Part shown: in pieces, positions 7,601-16,800 of the stretch
Layout: each line of letters opens with the position of its first letter
Position numbering within the stretch: the first letter of the stretch is position 1
IMG/VR virus record: IMGVR_UViG_3300005613_000479
Location: 1-21,145 of that record
Direction: 5' to 3' (one strand)
Source of the DNA: a virus
Length of the DNA: 21,145 bases
Notes under the pieces: generated by a model
Databases searched by the model: none
Told to the model about the DNA's origin: nothing
What the model saw: only the letters and a program-made list of their open reading frames with translations
Translations under genes and position numbers: made by a program

Positions 7601-10600
7601 AAGAAAAAGTATCAACATTAAGTATTTCTGAGGTCGATGTATATGTGTTTGGTATAACTCTATTACTATATGGACTCTGAGTAAACTGAGATGTGGGACT
7701 ATTAAAAGCTCCTTCTTTGTGTTTTGGGGATGCTAATCTAAAACTTATTCTTGGAGTTACTCCAGGTATACTTCTATTTAATCCTGAAGAATTCATAGTA
7801 CCAATCACAGTTTCCCCTATTTGGAAAACACCAGAAATCATACTAATATTTAAAAGTTTTGGAACACAATAGTTTGTTACGTTGACTCCATCAAAAAACC
7901 CATATAATCTCGTATTTGGTTTTAATCTCTTAGAAATGATTTGAACATTTCTAGATCTCATAAACTTTACAAGATCTCTACTAATGACTCTTTCTCCGGT
8001 TGTGGTTACATCAAATTGTTCTGTAATAAAAGTTTGAGTTCCAGTTCTAGATTCTGATCCTGTAGTTATACTTTCGGAGAAAACATCTTCAATGACGTTT
8101 TCCGTGATTTCAAAAGTATCTCTACGCCAGTTCCATCCACCAGAACGAAATCCAGTACTTCCAATTCTTGTTGTATCAACTACCTCAGTTCTTTGAACTG
8201 TTTCAGCCAAAGTTTCTGTACCAATCCAATCAGTTTCCCAAGAATTCCAAACAACAGGAGCAAATCCTGTATTTGGATCAAAACCAAGATTATTTACTGC
8301 TTCAGAAACAGTAGATGCAAAGTTACCTTCTTGATTAATAATTTTTGGTTCTAACAATACAGTATCTACCCACGTATCTGATGGTGGAGTAAGTTCTAAA
8401 CTTGCTTCCCAGAAAGACACAATATATGGAGTAACACTTTCGGTTCTAGTGGCAAAAGTTTGTTTAAGCCACTCAACTTCAGTATAATCAAGAGTTACTA
8501 TATCTCCTGTCTTTTTAATATTATTACCCTCTGGATCAATAAATGCCAAATCTCTATTAGGATCAACATTTACAACAGGACCAAATTGCAAATCCAATGA
8601 GGTTGTATAATGTCTTGGCCTAACCTCACTATTTTTTACATCAATACTATTATTGATTGGAATTTGAGACTCTTGTGGAATTAATGTTTTAAAATTATCA
8701 ACAGAAAATCCAGATTTAAATCTATTTAATCCATTCGAATCTGAAATGAATAAATTTGAAGTTTTTGTTTCTAATAAAGATAATGAAGTATAATACTCTA
8801 GATTTTTTATTCTATTTTCTAACCTTCTAATATCGGACATTGTATAACCTTTATGCTCTAAAAATCTTATAGAAGCATCAGCCACATTAAACAAATATGG
8901 AGGAAGTTTTATTGAAGCAATTTCTAAAGATCCATCAATAGTAGCGGGTGGGTCAAATGTCTCGGAAGCAACGCCATAAGAAACTTGAAATCTTCCATCT
9001 GGAGATACAAAAATTCTATCAGTTCTTCCTAAGTAATGTGAAAATGATAAAGTTATATTTTCATCAGAAGCCAAAATATTTGAAGATGAATTTCCAGACG
9101 CATTAAAAGATCTACCATAAAATTCAAATGGAGATCTCGATCCCTCCGATATTGTATAATTAGATACCATTGGTCTAATATCAATAATATCAGTATTTCT
9201 GATATTGTTTATTCTAGAAATTTCATTTGTATAATTAAAAGATTGATATGAATTTACCGTAGTAATATCACCATCATCAGAAGAATCATAAAATCCATTT
9301 GAAAAATATATTTTAATTTTTCTTAGAGGGGGATTTGAAGAATCTTTTCTTTTTATAAATCCATAGTTATAGAATGATTCATTTTGACCATTTCTAAAGG
9401 AAAACTTAGCAGATATATTTAAACTAGGAGTTGAGAGGGTTGATATAACGGCTTGTATGTTTGATTCTTTAAATTCTACTATTTCACCTTCACTAAAATT
9501 TGAACTAGAACGCATGATGAATGATAATTGAGAATCCGTTACTCTTTCGGCAACTATAGCAACTGCTCCAGAAGTTTTTCCTACAATTTTTTCTCCTATT
9601 ATCAAATCTGTAGTTTTTGATGTTGGACTATTAATTGATGTTAGAGTCATTCTTGGGGCCGATGGATCATTATTATCAGTAGATTCAAAAACTCCAAGTA
9701 TTTTAATAATATCAGGAACATTTAATGATATAATATCATCTTGCACTCTCGTTCCATATGGATAATTTCCATATGTCAATCCATCATTAATTGTTGTAGA
9801 TCCAATTCCAGAAGAACTATTTTTTGATTTATTTACAACTAGAGTATTAATTCTTTTTTTATTTTTAATTTTTGATGTTGGTTTATTTTTTCTTAAAGTA
9901 GTGTGTAAAGTTGCTCCTACATCATCGGTTCCAAGTCCATAAATTTGCAAAGAATTAAAATTGGAAGAGAAACTAAATTTATCTGCTCTTAAAATTTCAT
10001 AAGATCCGTCAGATCTAATTAAAGTATATCTTTCTTCATCAAATGGCAAGAAATTTTCATTTGTATCGGAAAATATTGATGATGATAATTGTCCATCAAC
10101 TATATTTACATCATATTGTTTTCTGATTGTAATAGATGAAGTTGATAAATCTACAGATGATATTATTGATTTTGGTAATATAGTGTATAAAGAATTATCA
10201 GAGGAGAAATCAAATCTAGAAGTTAAAACTTCAAAATCAGTGGCAGTAAATGTATTCGTTGGGAGTCCACCATTGACAATACCAGGAACTGTTGTAACTC
10301 CCGAAATATTTACTTGAGTAGTTCCAACACTTACAATTGATGCAACAACAGGATCTGTATAATTTGGATCAGTATATCTGATAAGTGTTCCTGTTTTTAA
10401 CGTATCGTTTGGAAAATTATCATTTGTGGATGTTACTGTACTTATTCCAGCGTGAACCGGAGTAATAACAGCAGATCCAACAGTTAATGATACTGATGGT
10501 ATGATATCTGCCGTAAAAGTTTTAGCCGATCCTACAATCCCATAAACAGATTTTACATCAGATATTCCATAAGAAGTTACTGCTATTGAAACTCTTGTAT

Positions 10601-12218
10601 CATTAATTCCATTAATAGTAAAAGACTCATTAGTTACAAATTCACCATTTTTTTCGTAAACCGAAAAAGTCGCCTCATCAGTGACAGCATCTTTAAGAAA
10701 AGCAGTCGCTCCACTTCTATTTCCTTTTATATAAGAAGGAACAGTTAATGTTATGGGTTCATTTAATGTAATCTCAGAAGTTGTTTGAATATCGTATAGA
10801 GATATTTGCCAACGATTTAAATTTGCATCATTAGTATCATATGTTCCAGATTCCAAAGCAAAATCATATACTCTTGCAAGTCCAATTTCTTTACCCACTG
10901 ATACAGTGGACGATGTTCCTACTCTTTCATTACGTAAACTAAGGACATATGTATTTCCTATTCCAGTTATTGGAGATCCATAAACTCTATTTAAAGTAAA
11001 AGATGCTCCAGTATTAAACGCAAATGCTTGATTTGTTAAAGTTTTTGAGGTTCTTGGTTTTGGAACATCAAGATAATTAGGACTTATTGTTTCTACTTCA
11101 TACCCACGAACAAAAGCTTTACCGGGAGATATTTTATATACTGCAAGATCATCATTGGGAACAGATCCGGCATTTGTTAGTTGATTTTCATTAAATATCC
11201 CTCTATTTCCTTCACCATCATTCAAAGAATTATATAAAAAAACATCAAATGGTTTTGTAGTATAGTTTCCAGATTCTGAAAAAGTTCTTCTTGCAAATTC
11301 GTCCGCAAGAATATTATAATCAGTATTATTCTTTTTAGACCTTAAACTTCCATTTTCAATAGTTGCAAGTTCAACAAAGTTATTATCATCAAAATCGTTC
11401 AAAGATTTTTTTGTAAGACTTGCAGATATTTTTAATCTATCGGCACCTGGAGCAGCATAGTTATTAAATCCCTGCGAATTATCATTCAAATATTCATCTA
11501 AATCGGAGTTAATAATTTCTTCTCTTATTGCCAATCCAATTCTATAACTTGGAAGATTTGTATATTGATCTAACAACAAAGTCTCTGTTTCTACAGAAAC
11601 AAATCTTCCTCTAATAAAATAAACTCCATTCGTTATTTGAAATGCAGATCCTGTTGCTGTTGATTCAGTTTCTAATGTAGAGGCAAAAGGTTCACCAGCA
11701 GAAATTACAGTTGTCCCAAGTTCTTCAGTTAAAATATTTTCAGAGCAAGTCAATAATTCACCATCAACAAAAATTTGGTTATTGTTATTAATAAGATCAG
11801 AATTTAGATATTGAATATAAAGGGTTGTATTTCCTCTTTCAGAATCTGCAGATAACAAAACTCTATCAACAGTAGCAGAAACACCTGATGTTAATCCAGT
11901 AATTTTTTTACCAATCAAAGAATTAATATATAAATCTACAGACACTCCAAGATAAGTGTTTTGTAGTTGAACTGCAGAATAAAATCCATTATATGATGTG
12001 TTACCTGGAATAACTTTAGCACCCTCTTTAAAAAAATGTTGACCAAATCTCTCAATTTGATTTTGTAATATAGATTGTAACGTTGTTAGTTCTCTTGCTT
12101 GTACAGGGTATCCGGGTTTAAAGAGAACTTGATAATACTCATTATCCTTTGCTCCAATATTAGGAGTGTTATAATCATCAAAATATGGAGCAACATTAAG
12201 ATTGGTGTTTTGTGACAT
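4698..12218 (-). CDS. Giant DUF4815-type virion structural protein (baseplate/fibre)
   Basis: This 2,506-residue protein is recognisable as the DUF4815 type found in T4-like phages of marine bacteria. The N-terminus carries the hallmark YYQVLFKPGYPVQARELTTL and QNQIERFGQHFFKEGAKVIPG (about 28-71). Further landmarks are RRLENRIKNLEYYTSLSLLE (about 1110-1160, probable coiled coil), WNSWETDWIG (about 1325), FMRSRN with RLKPNTRLYGFFDGVNV (about 1415-1455), DPLAQSFTVDEKSGIFLT and a YFQT..D.D.PV.LQIR segment (about 1685-1730), and a terminal NQAYPPRFKELRTIALA. Copies of modules A, B and C are embedded. It fills the slot where T4 has gp9, gp10, gp11, gp12 and wac, so a peripheral baseplate or fibre role with host contact is inferred. 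It starts six bases after gp8 with no clear ribosome binding site. Confidence 0.88.
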   Translation of the reverse strand: MSQNTNLNVAPYFDDYNTPNIGAKDNEYYQVLFKPGYPVQARELTTLQSILQNQIERFGQHFFKEGAKVIPGNTSYNGFYSAVQLQNTYLGVSVDLYINSLIGKKITGLTSGVSATVDRVLLSADSERGNTTLYIQYLNSDLINNNNQIFVDGELLTCSENILTEELGTTVISAGEPFASTLETESTATGSAFQITNGVYFIRGRFVSVETETLLLDQYTNLPSYRIGLAIREEIINSDLDEYLNDNSQGFNNYAAPGADRLKISASLTKKSLNDFDDNNFVELATIENGSLRSKKNNTDYNILADEFARRTFSESGNYTTKPFDVFLYNSLNDGEGNRGIFNENQLTNAGSVPNDDLAVYKISPGKAFVRGYEVETISPNYLDVPKPRTSKTLTNQAFAFNTGASFTLNRVYGSPITGIGNTYVLSLRNERVGTSSTVSVGKEIGLARVYDFALESGTYDTNDANLNRWQISLYDIQTTSEITLNEPITLTVPSYIKGNRSGATAFLKDAVTDEATFSVYEKNGEFVTNESFTINGINDTRVSIAVTSYGISDVKSVYGIVGSAKTFTADIIPSVSLTVGSAVITPVHAGISTVTSTNDNFPNDTLKTGTLIRYTDPNYTDPVVASIVSVGTTQVNISGVTTVPGIVNGGLPTNTFTATDFEVLTSRFDFSSDNSLYTILPKSIISSVDLSTSSITIRKQYDVNIVDGQLSSSIFSDTNENFLPFDEERYTLIRSDGSYEILRADKFSFSSNFNSLQIYGLGTDDVGATLHTTLRKNKPTSKIKNKKRINTLVVNKSKNSSSGIGSTTINDGLTYGNYPYGTRVQDDIISLNVPDIIKILGVFESTDNNDPSAPRMTLTSINSPTSKTTDLIIGEKIVGKTSGAVAIVAERVTDSQLSFIMRSSSNFSEGEIVEFKESNIQAVISTLSTPSLNISAKFSFRNGQNESFYNYGFIKRKDSSNPPLRKIKIYFSNGFYDSSDDGDITTVNSYQSFNYTNEISRINNIRNTDIIDIRPMVSNYTISEGSRSPFEFYGRSFNASGNSSSNILASDENITLSFSHYLGRTDRIFVSPDGRFQVSYGVASETFDPPATIDGSLEIASIKLPPYLFNVADASIRFLEHKGYTMSDIRRLENRIKNLEYYTSLSLLETKTSNLFISDSNGLNRFKSGFSVDNFKTLIPQESQIPINNSIDVKNSEVRPRHYTTSLDLQFGPVVNVDPNRDLAFIDPEGNNIKKTGDIVTLDYTEVEWLKQTFATRTESVTPYIVSFWEASLELTPPSDTWVDTVLLEPKIINQEGNFASTVSEAVNNLGFDPNTGFAPVVWNSWETDWIGTETLAETVQRTEVVDTTRIGSTGFRSGGWNWRRDTFEITENVIEDVFSESITTGSESRTGTQTFITEQFDVTTTGERVISRDLVKFMRSRNVQIISKRLKPNTRLYGFFDGVNVTNYCVPKLLNISMISGVFQIGETVIGTMNSSGLNRSIPGVTPRISFRLASPKHKEGAFNSPTSQFTQSPYSNRVIPNTYTSTSEILNVDTFSLSNEVQGEYNGWVSPGMIFVGQTSGAIAVLNDLRLVSDVSSTCIFSFFIPNPNVTSNPRFETGTKTFTLINDENNDSRSASTIGEEDYISTGILETFQEEITSVRNARVEVVQRFEERDIFSTTGPQVVESNIIDTRVTRENRDARGSRIIDPLAQSFTVDEKSGIFLTSCEVYFQTTDDTDIPVILQIRTMKLGLPTQVVLPFSEVILNPDEITTSTDGSIPTKFTFKSPVYLEGGGTEYAICMLSHSAKYRVFISRVGEEDLLTQVFISNQPYLGSLFKSQNASTWDASQWEDLKFALYRANFVTKGDIQFYNPPLTEGNDQIANLPTNPLIINSREIRVGFASTINDSGLQLGNTVLQYGTNATGNYVGSAGSATGSLNIIDAGIGYTPASGGRTYGGVNLITITGTGRNATAEITINNGIAIGATITNGGLGYKVGDVLGIGTIGSIPTGINARLSITSISDINEIILDGVQGEFIVSGAGNTVSYINSSGITTELNYNDGGNVQINNIEVNNDGLHIIVNHKNNGMYFEDNYVTIYGAKSDQNPTKLTAEYNTDSTISISVEDSSVFAQFENVGVGTTNPGYLKIGDEVIEYTEVIGNTIGGVITRNVSGFKKNYPTGTLVYKYELNGISLRRINKTHYLNNAEITDPITFDSYNIKIDTSLDGIDRSTDVGLPKLYFNESKFAGGNEVRSTQNIPFEIVSVMVQNQLVTGTKLDAKIRTITGQSLSGTEIPYQNVGYENITLNKPNYLNSTRLICSNINEENNLTGLNLPGNKSFNLQLDLETIDSKVSPVIDTQRINAIFVSNRVNSVISDYATDSRANSFLDDPTSFTYISKEVTLENSATSLKILLSAYINEYSDIRAFYAISNNQGFNPVFVPFPGYENIDYRGRVINPQNNDGRSDTLVPKSQILNFDSNSLDYRENVFTINDLPSFKKYRIKIVATCTNQAYPPRFKELRTIALA
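5720..5925 (-). repeat. Module C copy in the DUF4815 protein
   Basis: The segment around residues 2100-2165 includes YLKIGDEVIEYTEV, then VITRNVSGFKKNYPTGTLVY. This is the same element order as in gp15 (626-808) and in the gp7-slot protein (16370-16605). Confidence 0.55.
6270..6450 (-). repeat. Module A copy in the DUF4815 protein
   Basis: Around residues 1925-1985 the protein reads DAGIGYTPASGG, a strand with TGTGRNATAEITINNG, then ITNGGLGYKVGDVLGIG. These are two G.GY half-units flanking an Ala/Thr-rich strand, as in the gp14 array. Confidence 0.6.
7500..7570 (-). repeat. Module B half-copy in the DUF4815 protein
   Basis: GMIFVGQTSGAIAVLNDL follows the GE..xG..SGAxAxV pattern of module B. 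Related half-copies are near 9540-9610 (IIGEKIVGKTSGAVAIVAER), 10690-10760 (YIKGNRSGATAFLKDAV) and 11880-11930 (KKITGLTSGVSATVDRV). Confidence 0.5.
9540..9610 (-). repeat. Module B half-copy in the DUF4815 protein
   Basis: IIGEKIVGKTSGAVAIVAER is the clearest GE.I.G..SGA.A.V half-motif in this protein. It is followed after a strand by SEGEIVEF, as expected for the paired form seen in gp14. Confidence 0.55.
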
Positions 12219-12224
12219 AATTGT

Positions 12225-13781
12225 TTAAAACTGCAATATTACTTTGATGTCTTCTTTTTGGTTTGATGATCTTGTAATTGAGGGTCTATTATCAACATAA
12301 ATGATATTTCCAGAATGTTTCTTAACCTCAGGATTTGACAAACCGCTTGTGAAAGATTGACCTAAGTAGTAAGTTCTATTATTTATTGTAGTAGATAGAC
12401 CCGTAAATGAAGTATCAATTCCTAAAGAAACAGATCCTCCATTAATAATAACACTTCCACCACTTGATGGATTTGCAGTAAACTGATTCAGATTGTATCC
12501 ATAAACTGGATTGGTTACTCCCACACCAGCACCAGGAGTGGTTGTAAATCCAGCAAGAGTTCTATCTTGCCAGTATTTCAAAACTCCAGTGACCGAATCA
12601 TAATTTACAACTTTTCCTGCAGCAGTTACTCCAGTTCCAATTGTTTGGGTGATTATAGTGTCTGGGGTGAAGGTAGCATCACTAACCCCAGCACCAGTTA
12701 GTTTTAGTCCATAAACCGCACTTGCCTTATCTATGGACAAATTTTCTATAGAGTCATATGCTTTTGGATTTTGAACAACTCCTACTCTTGCAATTTGATT
12801 TCCAATTATGAAATCGGGATTTTGATTATCGTTCTCAATTCTAGAATAGAGAAGAACATTTCTTGCTCCAAGTTCTCTATAAATATCTGCTCCATGACCA
12901 CCTTCTGGAGAGATTATGACATTAAATTGTGGAATAGTTGTTCCGTTAGGAACTCCACCTGCTTCTAAATCAACATTTCCAAAAGTGTATCCAGATCCTT
13001 GGTTTGATATCGTGACAGACTCAACTTCTTGATCATTATTAATGATGACAGTGCATTCTGCATCAGATCCATCACCTTTTATAGGAACTCTTGTGTAAGT
13101 TCTATTTGCAGTTCCGACACCAACTCCTCTATTAGTAACAGTAACTATTTTAATAGATCCATCCACTGCGTTTTCTCTCACCGCAGCATTTTCGGCAGAT
13201 GTTTCCCAATTTAATGGAATCGGCATAAAGTCAGTAGATTCAAACTTGGAAATCTCTGATGGTTTTATCGTATACAAATATTTCCAAATGTATCCATCCC
13301 CACTAGTTCCAGCAGATTTTGGTTCTAAATCAGTAAAAGTTGGCTCATCAAGAGAAGGTTGTCCAGTTGGAGTTTCTGGTGTTGTGCCATTTTGCAAGCA
13401 AATATAAACTCTATAATCACTATTGATTATAAAATAATTTGCTGAATATAAACTTGTTGCACCAGATCTAGCAGGGTTTCTAATACTATAATCGTGTCGA
13501 TACATATCATATGTTGTACCGGAATTCCAAAAACGTTTGGGAACTACAAGTCTGACATCAGAACTATCAATTTTTTTCAATGCAATCATTGTGTCCCAAT
13601 AATTATTCTCTTCATCAAAATTATCAAGTGGGCTTGGTGGACTAGTATCCCAATTTGATTGAATATTAGTTGGGTTTGGTAGTCCAATAAAGGAATAATA
13701 AGAATTTGAAGTAGTACTTACACCAGCAACAAAATTCTTAGCATTCAATATTCTAATCTGATCAGTTATAATAGCTGCCAT
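12225..13781 (-). CDS. 8: Baseplate wedge protein gp8
   Basis: The 518-residue product corresponds to T4 gp8 (334 residues), a wedge subunit that binds gp7, gp10 and gp6 in the baseplate. Conserved points are YYSFIG (about 28-33), WDTMIALKKI then VVPKRFWNSG (about 62-88), YRVYICLQNG (about 123-132), GTSGDGYIWKYLYTIKP (about 158-174), which mirrors T4 GDGYVWEYLFEIPP, and the end KHSGNIIYVDNRPSI (about 488-502) with a final KVILQF, mirroring T4 RHSGEMIYMENRPPI and INILFTF. The extra length lies mainly at residues about 204-275 (GxGYT repeat) and 340-480 (module B-like TGVTAAGKVVNYD and Gly-rich strands). The ATG at 13781 follows a 21-base spacer with a late-promoter-like motif. Confidence 0.94.
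   Translation of the reverse strand: MAAIITDQIRILNAKNFVAGVSTTSNSYYSFIGLPNPTNIQSNWDTSPPSPLDNFDEENNYWDTMIALKKIDSSDVRLVVPKRFWNSGTTYDMYRHDYSIRNPARSGATSLYSANYFIINSDYRVYICLQNGTTPETPTGQPSLDEPTFTDLEPKSAGTSGDGYIWKYLYTIKPSEISKFESTDFMPIPLNWETSAENAAVRENAVDGSIKIVTVTNRGVGVGTANRTYTRVPIKGDGSDAECTVIINNDQEVESVTISNQGSGYTFGNVDLEAGGVPNGTTIPQFNVIISPEGGHGADIYRELGARNVLLYSRIENDNQNPDFIIGNQIARVGVVQNPKAYDSIENLSIDKASAVYGLKLTGAGVSDATFTPDTIITQTIGTGVTAAGKVVNYDSVTGVLKYWQDRTLAGFTTTPGAGVGVTNPVYGYNLNQFTANPSSGGSVIINGGSVSLGIDTSFTGLSTTINNRTYYLGQSFTSGLSNPEVKKHSGNIIYVDNRPSITRSSNQKEDIKVILQF
12549..12686 (-). repeat. Module B copy in gp8
   Basis: Residues about 366-411 read as DTIITQTIGTGVTAAGKVVN, then a VTGVLKYWQDRTLAGF strand. This aligns by pattern with the G..SGATA.V..W....L.V....G.F unit of gp14. 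Confidence 0.45.
12981..13172 (-). repeat. Module A copy in gp8
   Basis: Residues about 204-267 comprise VTVTNRGVG, an Asp/Thr strand (GSDAECTVIINND) and VTISNQGSGYTFG, the same half-unit order as the gp14 array. T4 gp8 has nothing comparable at this site as far as I recall. Confidence 0.6.
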
Positions 13782-13799
13782 TTTTGACGAGTTTTTATT

Positions 13800-13807
13800 T
13801 ATTTATG
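13800..13807 (-). promoter_or_regulatory. Late-promoter-like motif before gp8
   Basis: CATAAATA on the minus strand, continuing as CATAAATAAATA, matches seven of eight bases of TATAAATA. It contains the stop of the giant gp7-slot gene (ACA TAA ATA) and lies 18 bases before the gp8 ATG. With normal T4 late spacing the transcript would begin only about 12 bases ahead of gp8. Confidence 0.45.
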
Positions 13808-16800
13808 TTGATACATATGTGGTCTGGATGTAGTTTATATATCTAAGTGGTTTTGTTCTGTTTACATGACCGCCAGTTACAATTCCAGTTACACCATTAT
13901 TTGTATATGCATTATATGTGTTAGTTCCAACTCTTGTACTGAAGTTGAGTTTGCCCCAACTATATTCTCCATAAAAAGTACTTGTTCCAATTCCAGATAA
14001 AGAATTGTAATCCGATACACTGACGGTAACTTTAGCAACATAAGTAACTCCAAATCCAATAGCATCTGTTTGTGCAATAGAAACAGATGCAACTCGATAT
14101 ACATTATCTAAACATGTTGTACCAATACCAATTACTCCACCATCACTATCTAATGAAGTTACTCCATTTCCAACGTTAGAATTATAAACAACAAAGTAAT
14201 ATCCCGTTTGAATACCACTTATCGTAGTAAATCCCGTAATTTCAGATTCTCTGAGGAAAGAATCTTTCTCAATTAACAAATCAAATACAATTCCAGTCGA
14301 TGCTACTCCAACTGAAGTGGTAGATATACCGGTTATTAATCCATAATCTCCTTCATATGATGCTATTCTATTTGTTTCATAAACAATACTTGGAGATTCT
14401 ATCAAAACAACTGGTGGATTTGATGTTGTATATCCAAATCCTGGATTTGTAATTGCGATAGATACCACACTTCCACCAGAAATAGTCGCAGATGCAAATG
14501 CATTATGAGTAGAACCAATTCCAACAGTTCCAGCAATACTAACGATTGGTGATGTTGTATATCCAACTCCACCATCAGATATAACAACAGATGAAATAGT
14601 TCCAGCAGAAGAAACAACAGCAGTAGCGGAAGCAGAAACTATCGTATTTTGTGAGACTAAAATTACATCTCTTTGAAATACAAAAGGATCGGATCCACCA
14701 GCATCAGTTTCATTTAATGGATTGAAGAATGGTCTTACATTATCAACAAAAACTACAGTTTCTCCAACACCAACAGATTTGATTAAATATGCTGATGGAT
14801 TGATATTTGCTTCATATAATTCTCTACTCTTTCCGACTATTTTTGAATTAATAAATACATCTTCTGTTTGTCTACACCAAACAACTGGTCTCTTTAAATC
14901 TGGATTGTCAACATTTCCCGGACCATAATATGGATTAGTAGTAACAACATTTACACTATCAACTGACTCAACTAATCTTTTATCTTCATCTAGAGATGGA
15001 GATTGATTCAACGAAGGTGCATGTTGAATTCTTAATGTATCTCCAGGTTCTACATCATTAATAATTTCTTTAAATTCCACATCCACTATCCCAGATCCCT
15101 TATAGAAAATAATTTTTGAAGTATCACCTTCTTTTGGAGGTTCAGTAAAGGTTATGATATTTCCTCCACCAAAAGTATATCCTTCTTCAGGAACTTGTAA
15201 TATATCATTAATGAATATTAATAATGTATAATCGACATTAATATATGATCCAGGTGCAGAAAGAATATTTACAACTTCTCCTGCCAATCTAAGAGAAAAT
15301 GTTCTTCTTCTTCCATTGAATAATGTACTAATATCGTCAAGTATATCTAAATCACCAATACTCCATCCAGAAAACTTATCATTAACAGTTTTATCAACTG
15401 TTAACTCAAAAGGAATATAATCAGATGTAGTTGGAATACCAGAGATGCCTCCTATAGGCAAGGTTAAAATTTCACCTTGACCATATCCATATCCAGTAGA
15501 TTGAATTTCAAAATCAATAATACTTGACCCTTGACCAACTATAACATTAATAAATGCTGATGTTCCAACGCCTAAAACCGAATTATTAGAATAAATTAAT
15601 GGTATATTTGAATATGAAAGTGGAGCATCAAATATTACATATGGTGGATTTGTTGTAGTATATCCAGTTCCTGGATTTGTAACTGCAATACTTACAATAT
15701 TTCCGTTGCTTACAGTTGCAGTACCAACAAAATGAATACTTGGAGTGCCTGTTGTTGAGGTTGCTACTCCAACATTAACTGTTTGAATTTGCCTATATCC
15801 AGATCCACTGTTTCCGATACTAATTGATTGTATTGTTCCGGATATGGAAACAATAGCAGTTCCTCCAGCAGATACAAGGGGTTGATACCCAAATCCTTCA
15901 CTAGAACCAACAGATACAATCATTCCACCTCTAGGAAAAGAAGAAATGCCAATATCTTTTCCTAAAGATTGTCCAAATCCAACAAACTCTAAATTAGTCT
16001 CTCCAGAAGATTCTGTTAATGTATAAGTATATTCTTGCCCAACATTTTGAAATATTTCATTTATTAAGACAATTGCATTACCGGTAGAAATACCAGTTAC
16101 ATTAGATCCTTCAGATTTTAATGTAAAAGTTTTTGCGATTCCAGTAAATCCTTCGGATATATCATCAAAAATATAATTTTGGTGATATGCTTCTCCAACT
16201 CCATTTGGAATGCCAGATCGCATAAACATTCTTCCATGAAATTTAGAGTTTGTAGAAATTCCCACCCAATCTCTTTCTTCTGGTCTATTTGTTGAAGTGG
16301 AAAGAGGAACATTTCCGTATGGAGCAGTAACAAAATTAAGAGTATTTCCTACAATATTATAATCTCCATTAACCTTAGTGACTAATGTGCCGGTTGAATA
16401 TCCAGCATAATTTGTTCCCATCCATGATCTTTTAACTCTTATTCCATTAGTTGCCCCTATTCCTATCCCTTCAATTTGCAATATTTCACTTCCAATTCTG
16501 ATTAAATCCCCACCAAAAAAAGATGTTATTCCTGTAAAGAAAATAATATCATCAACAGATGAGACCTGATCTGCAAGAGTTGTCGTCAAAGAAGTAGAAA
16601 CAATTGGGGATTGAATATTATTATCTAATGCAATGATAACTTTATTGTTTTGATTTTTTGCGATTAAAGTGTGTGAAGTTCCTATTCCAACATGAATTAA
16701 ATCAAATACTACTGGATTACTACTAAGTGCATCTTGAGCAGTTGCTGCAAGTTTTATTGTTTTATCATCAACTTTAAGTGCAAATACTGTAGGAGGAAGT

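Noticed and set aside
12380-12387. AATAAATA on the minus strand inside gp8, about 160 bases before the DUF4815 start
   Set aside because: It could be a late promoter for the DUF4815 gene, but it lies within coding sequence, is far from the start, and such matches are expected by chance at this AT content.
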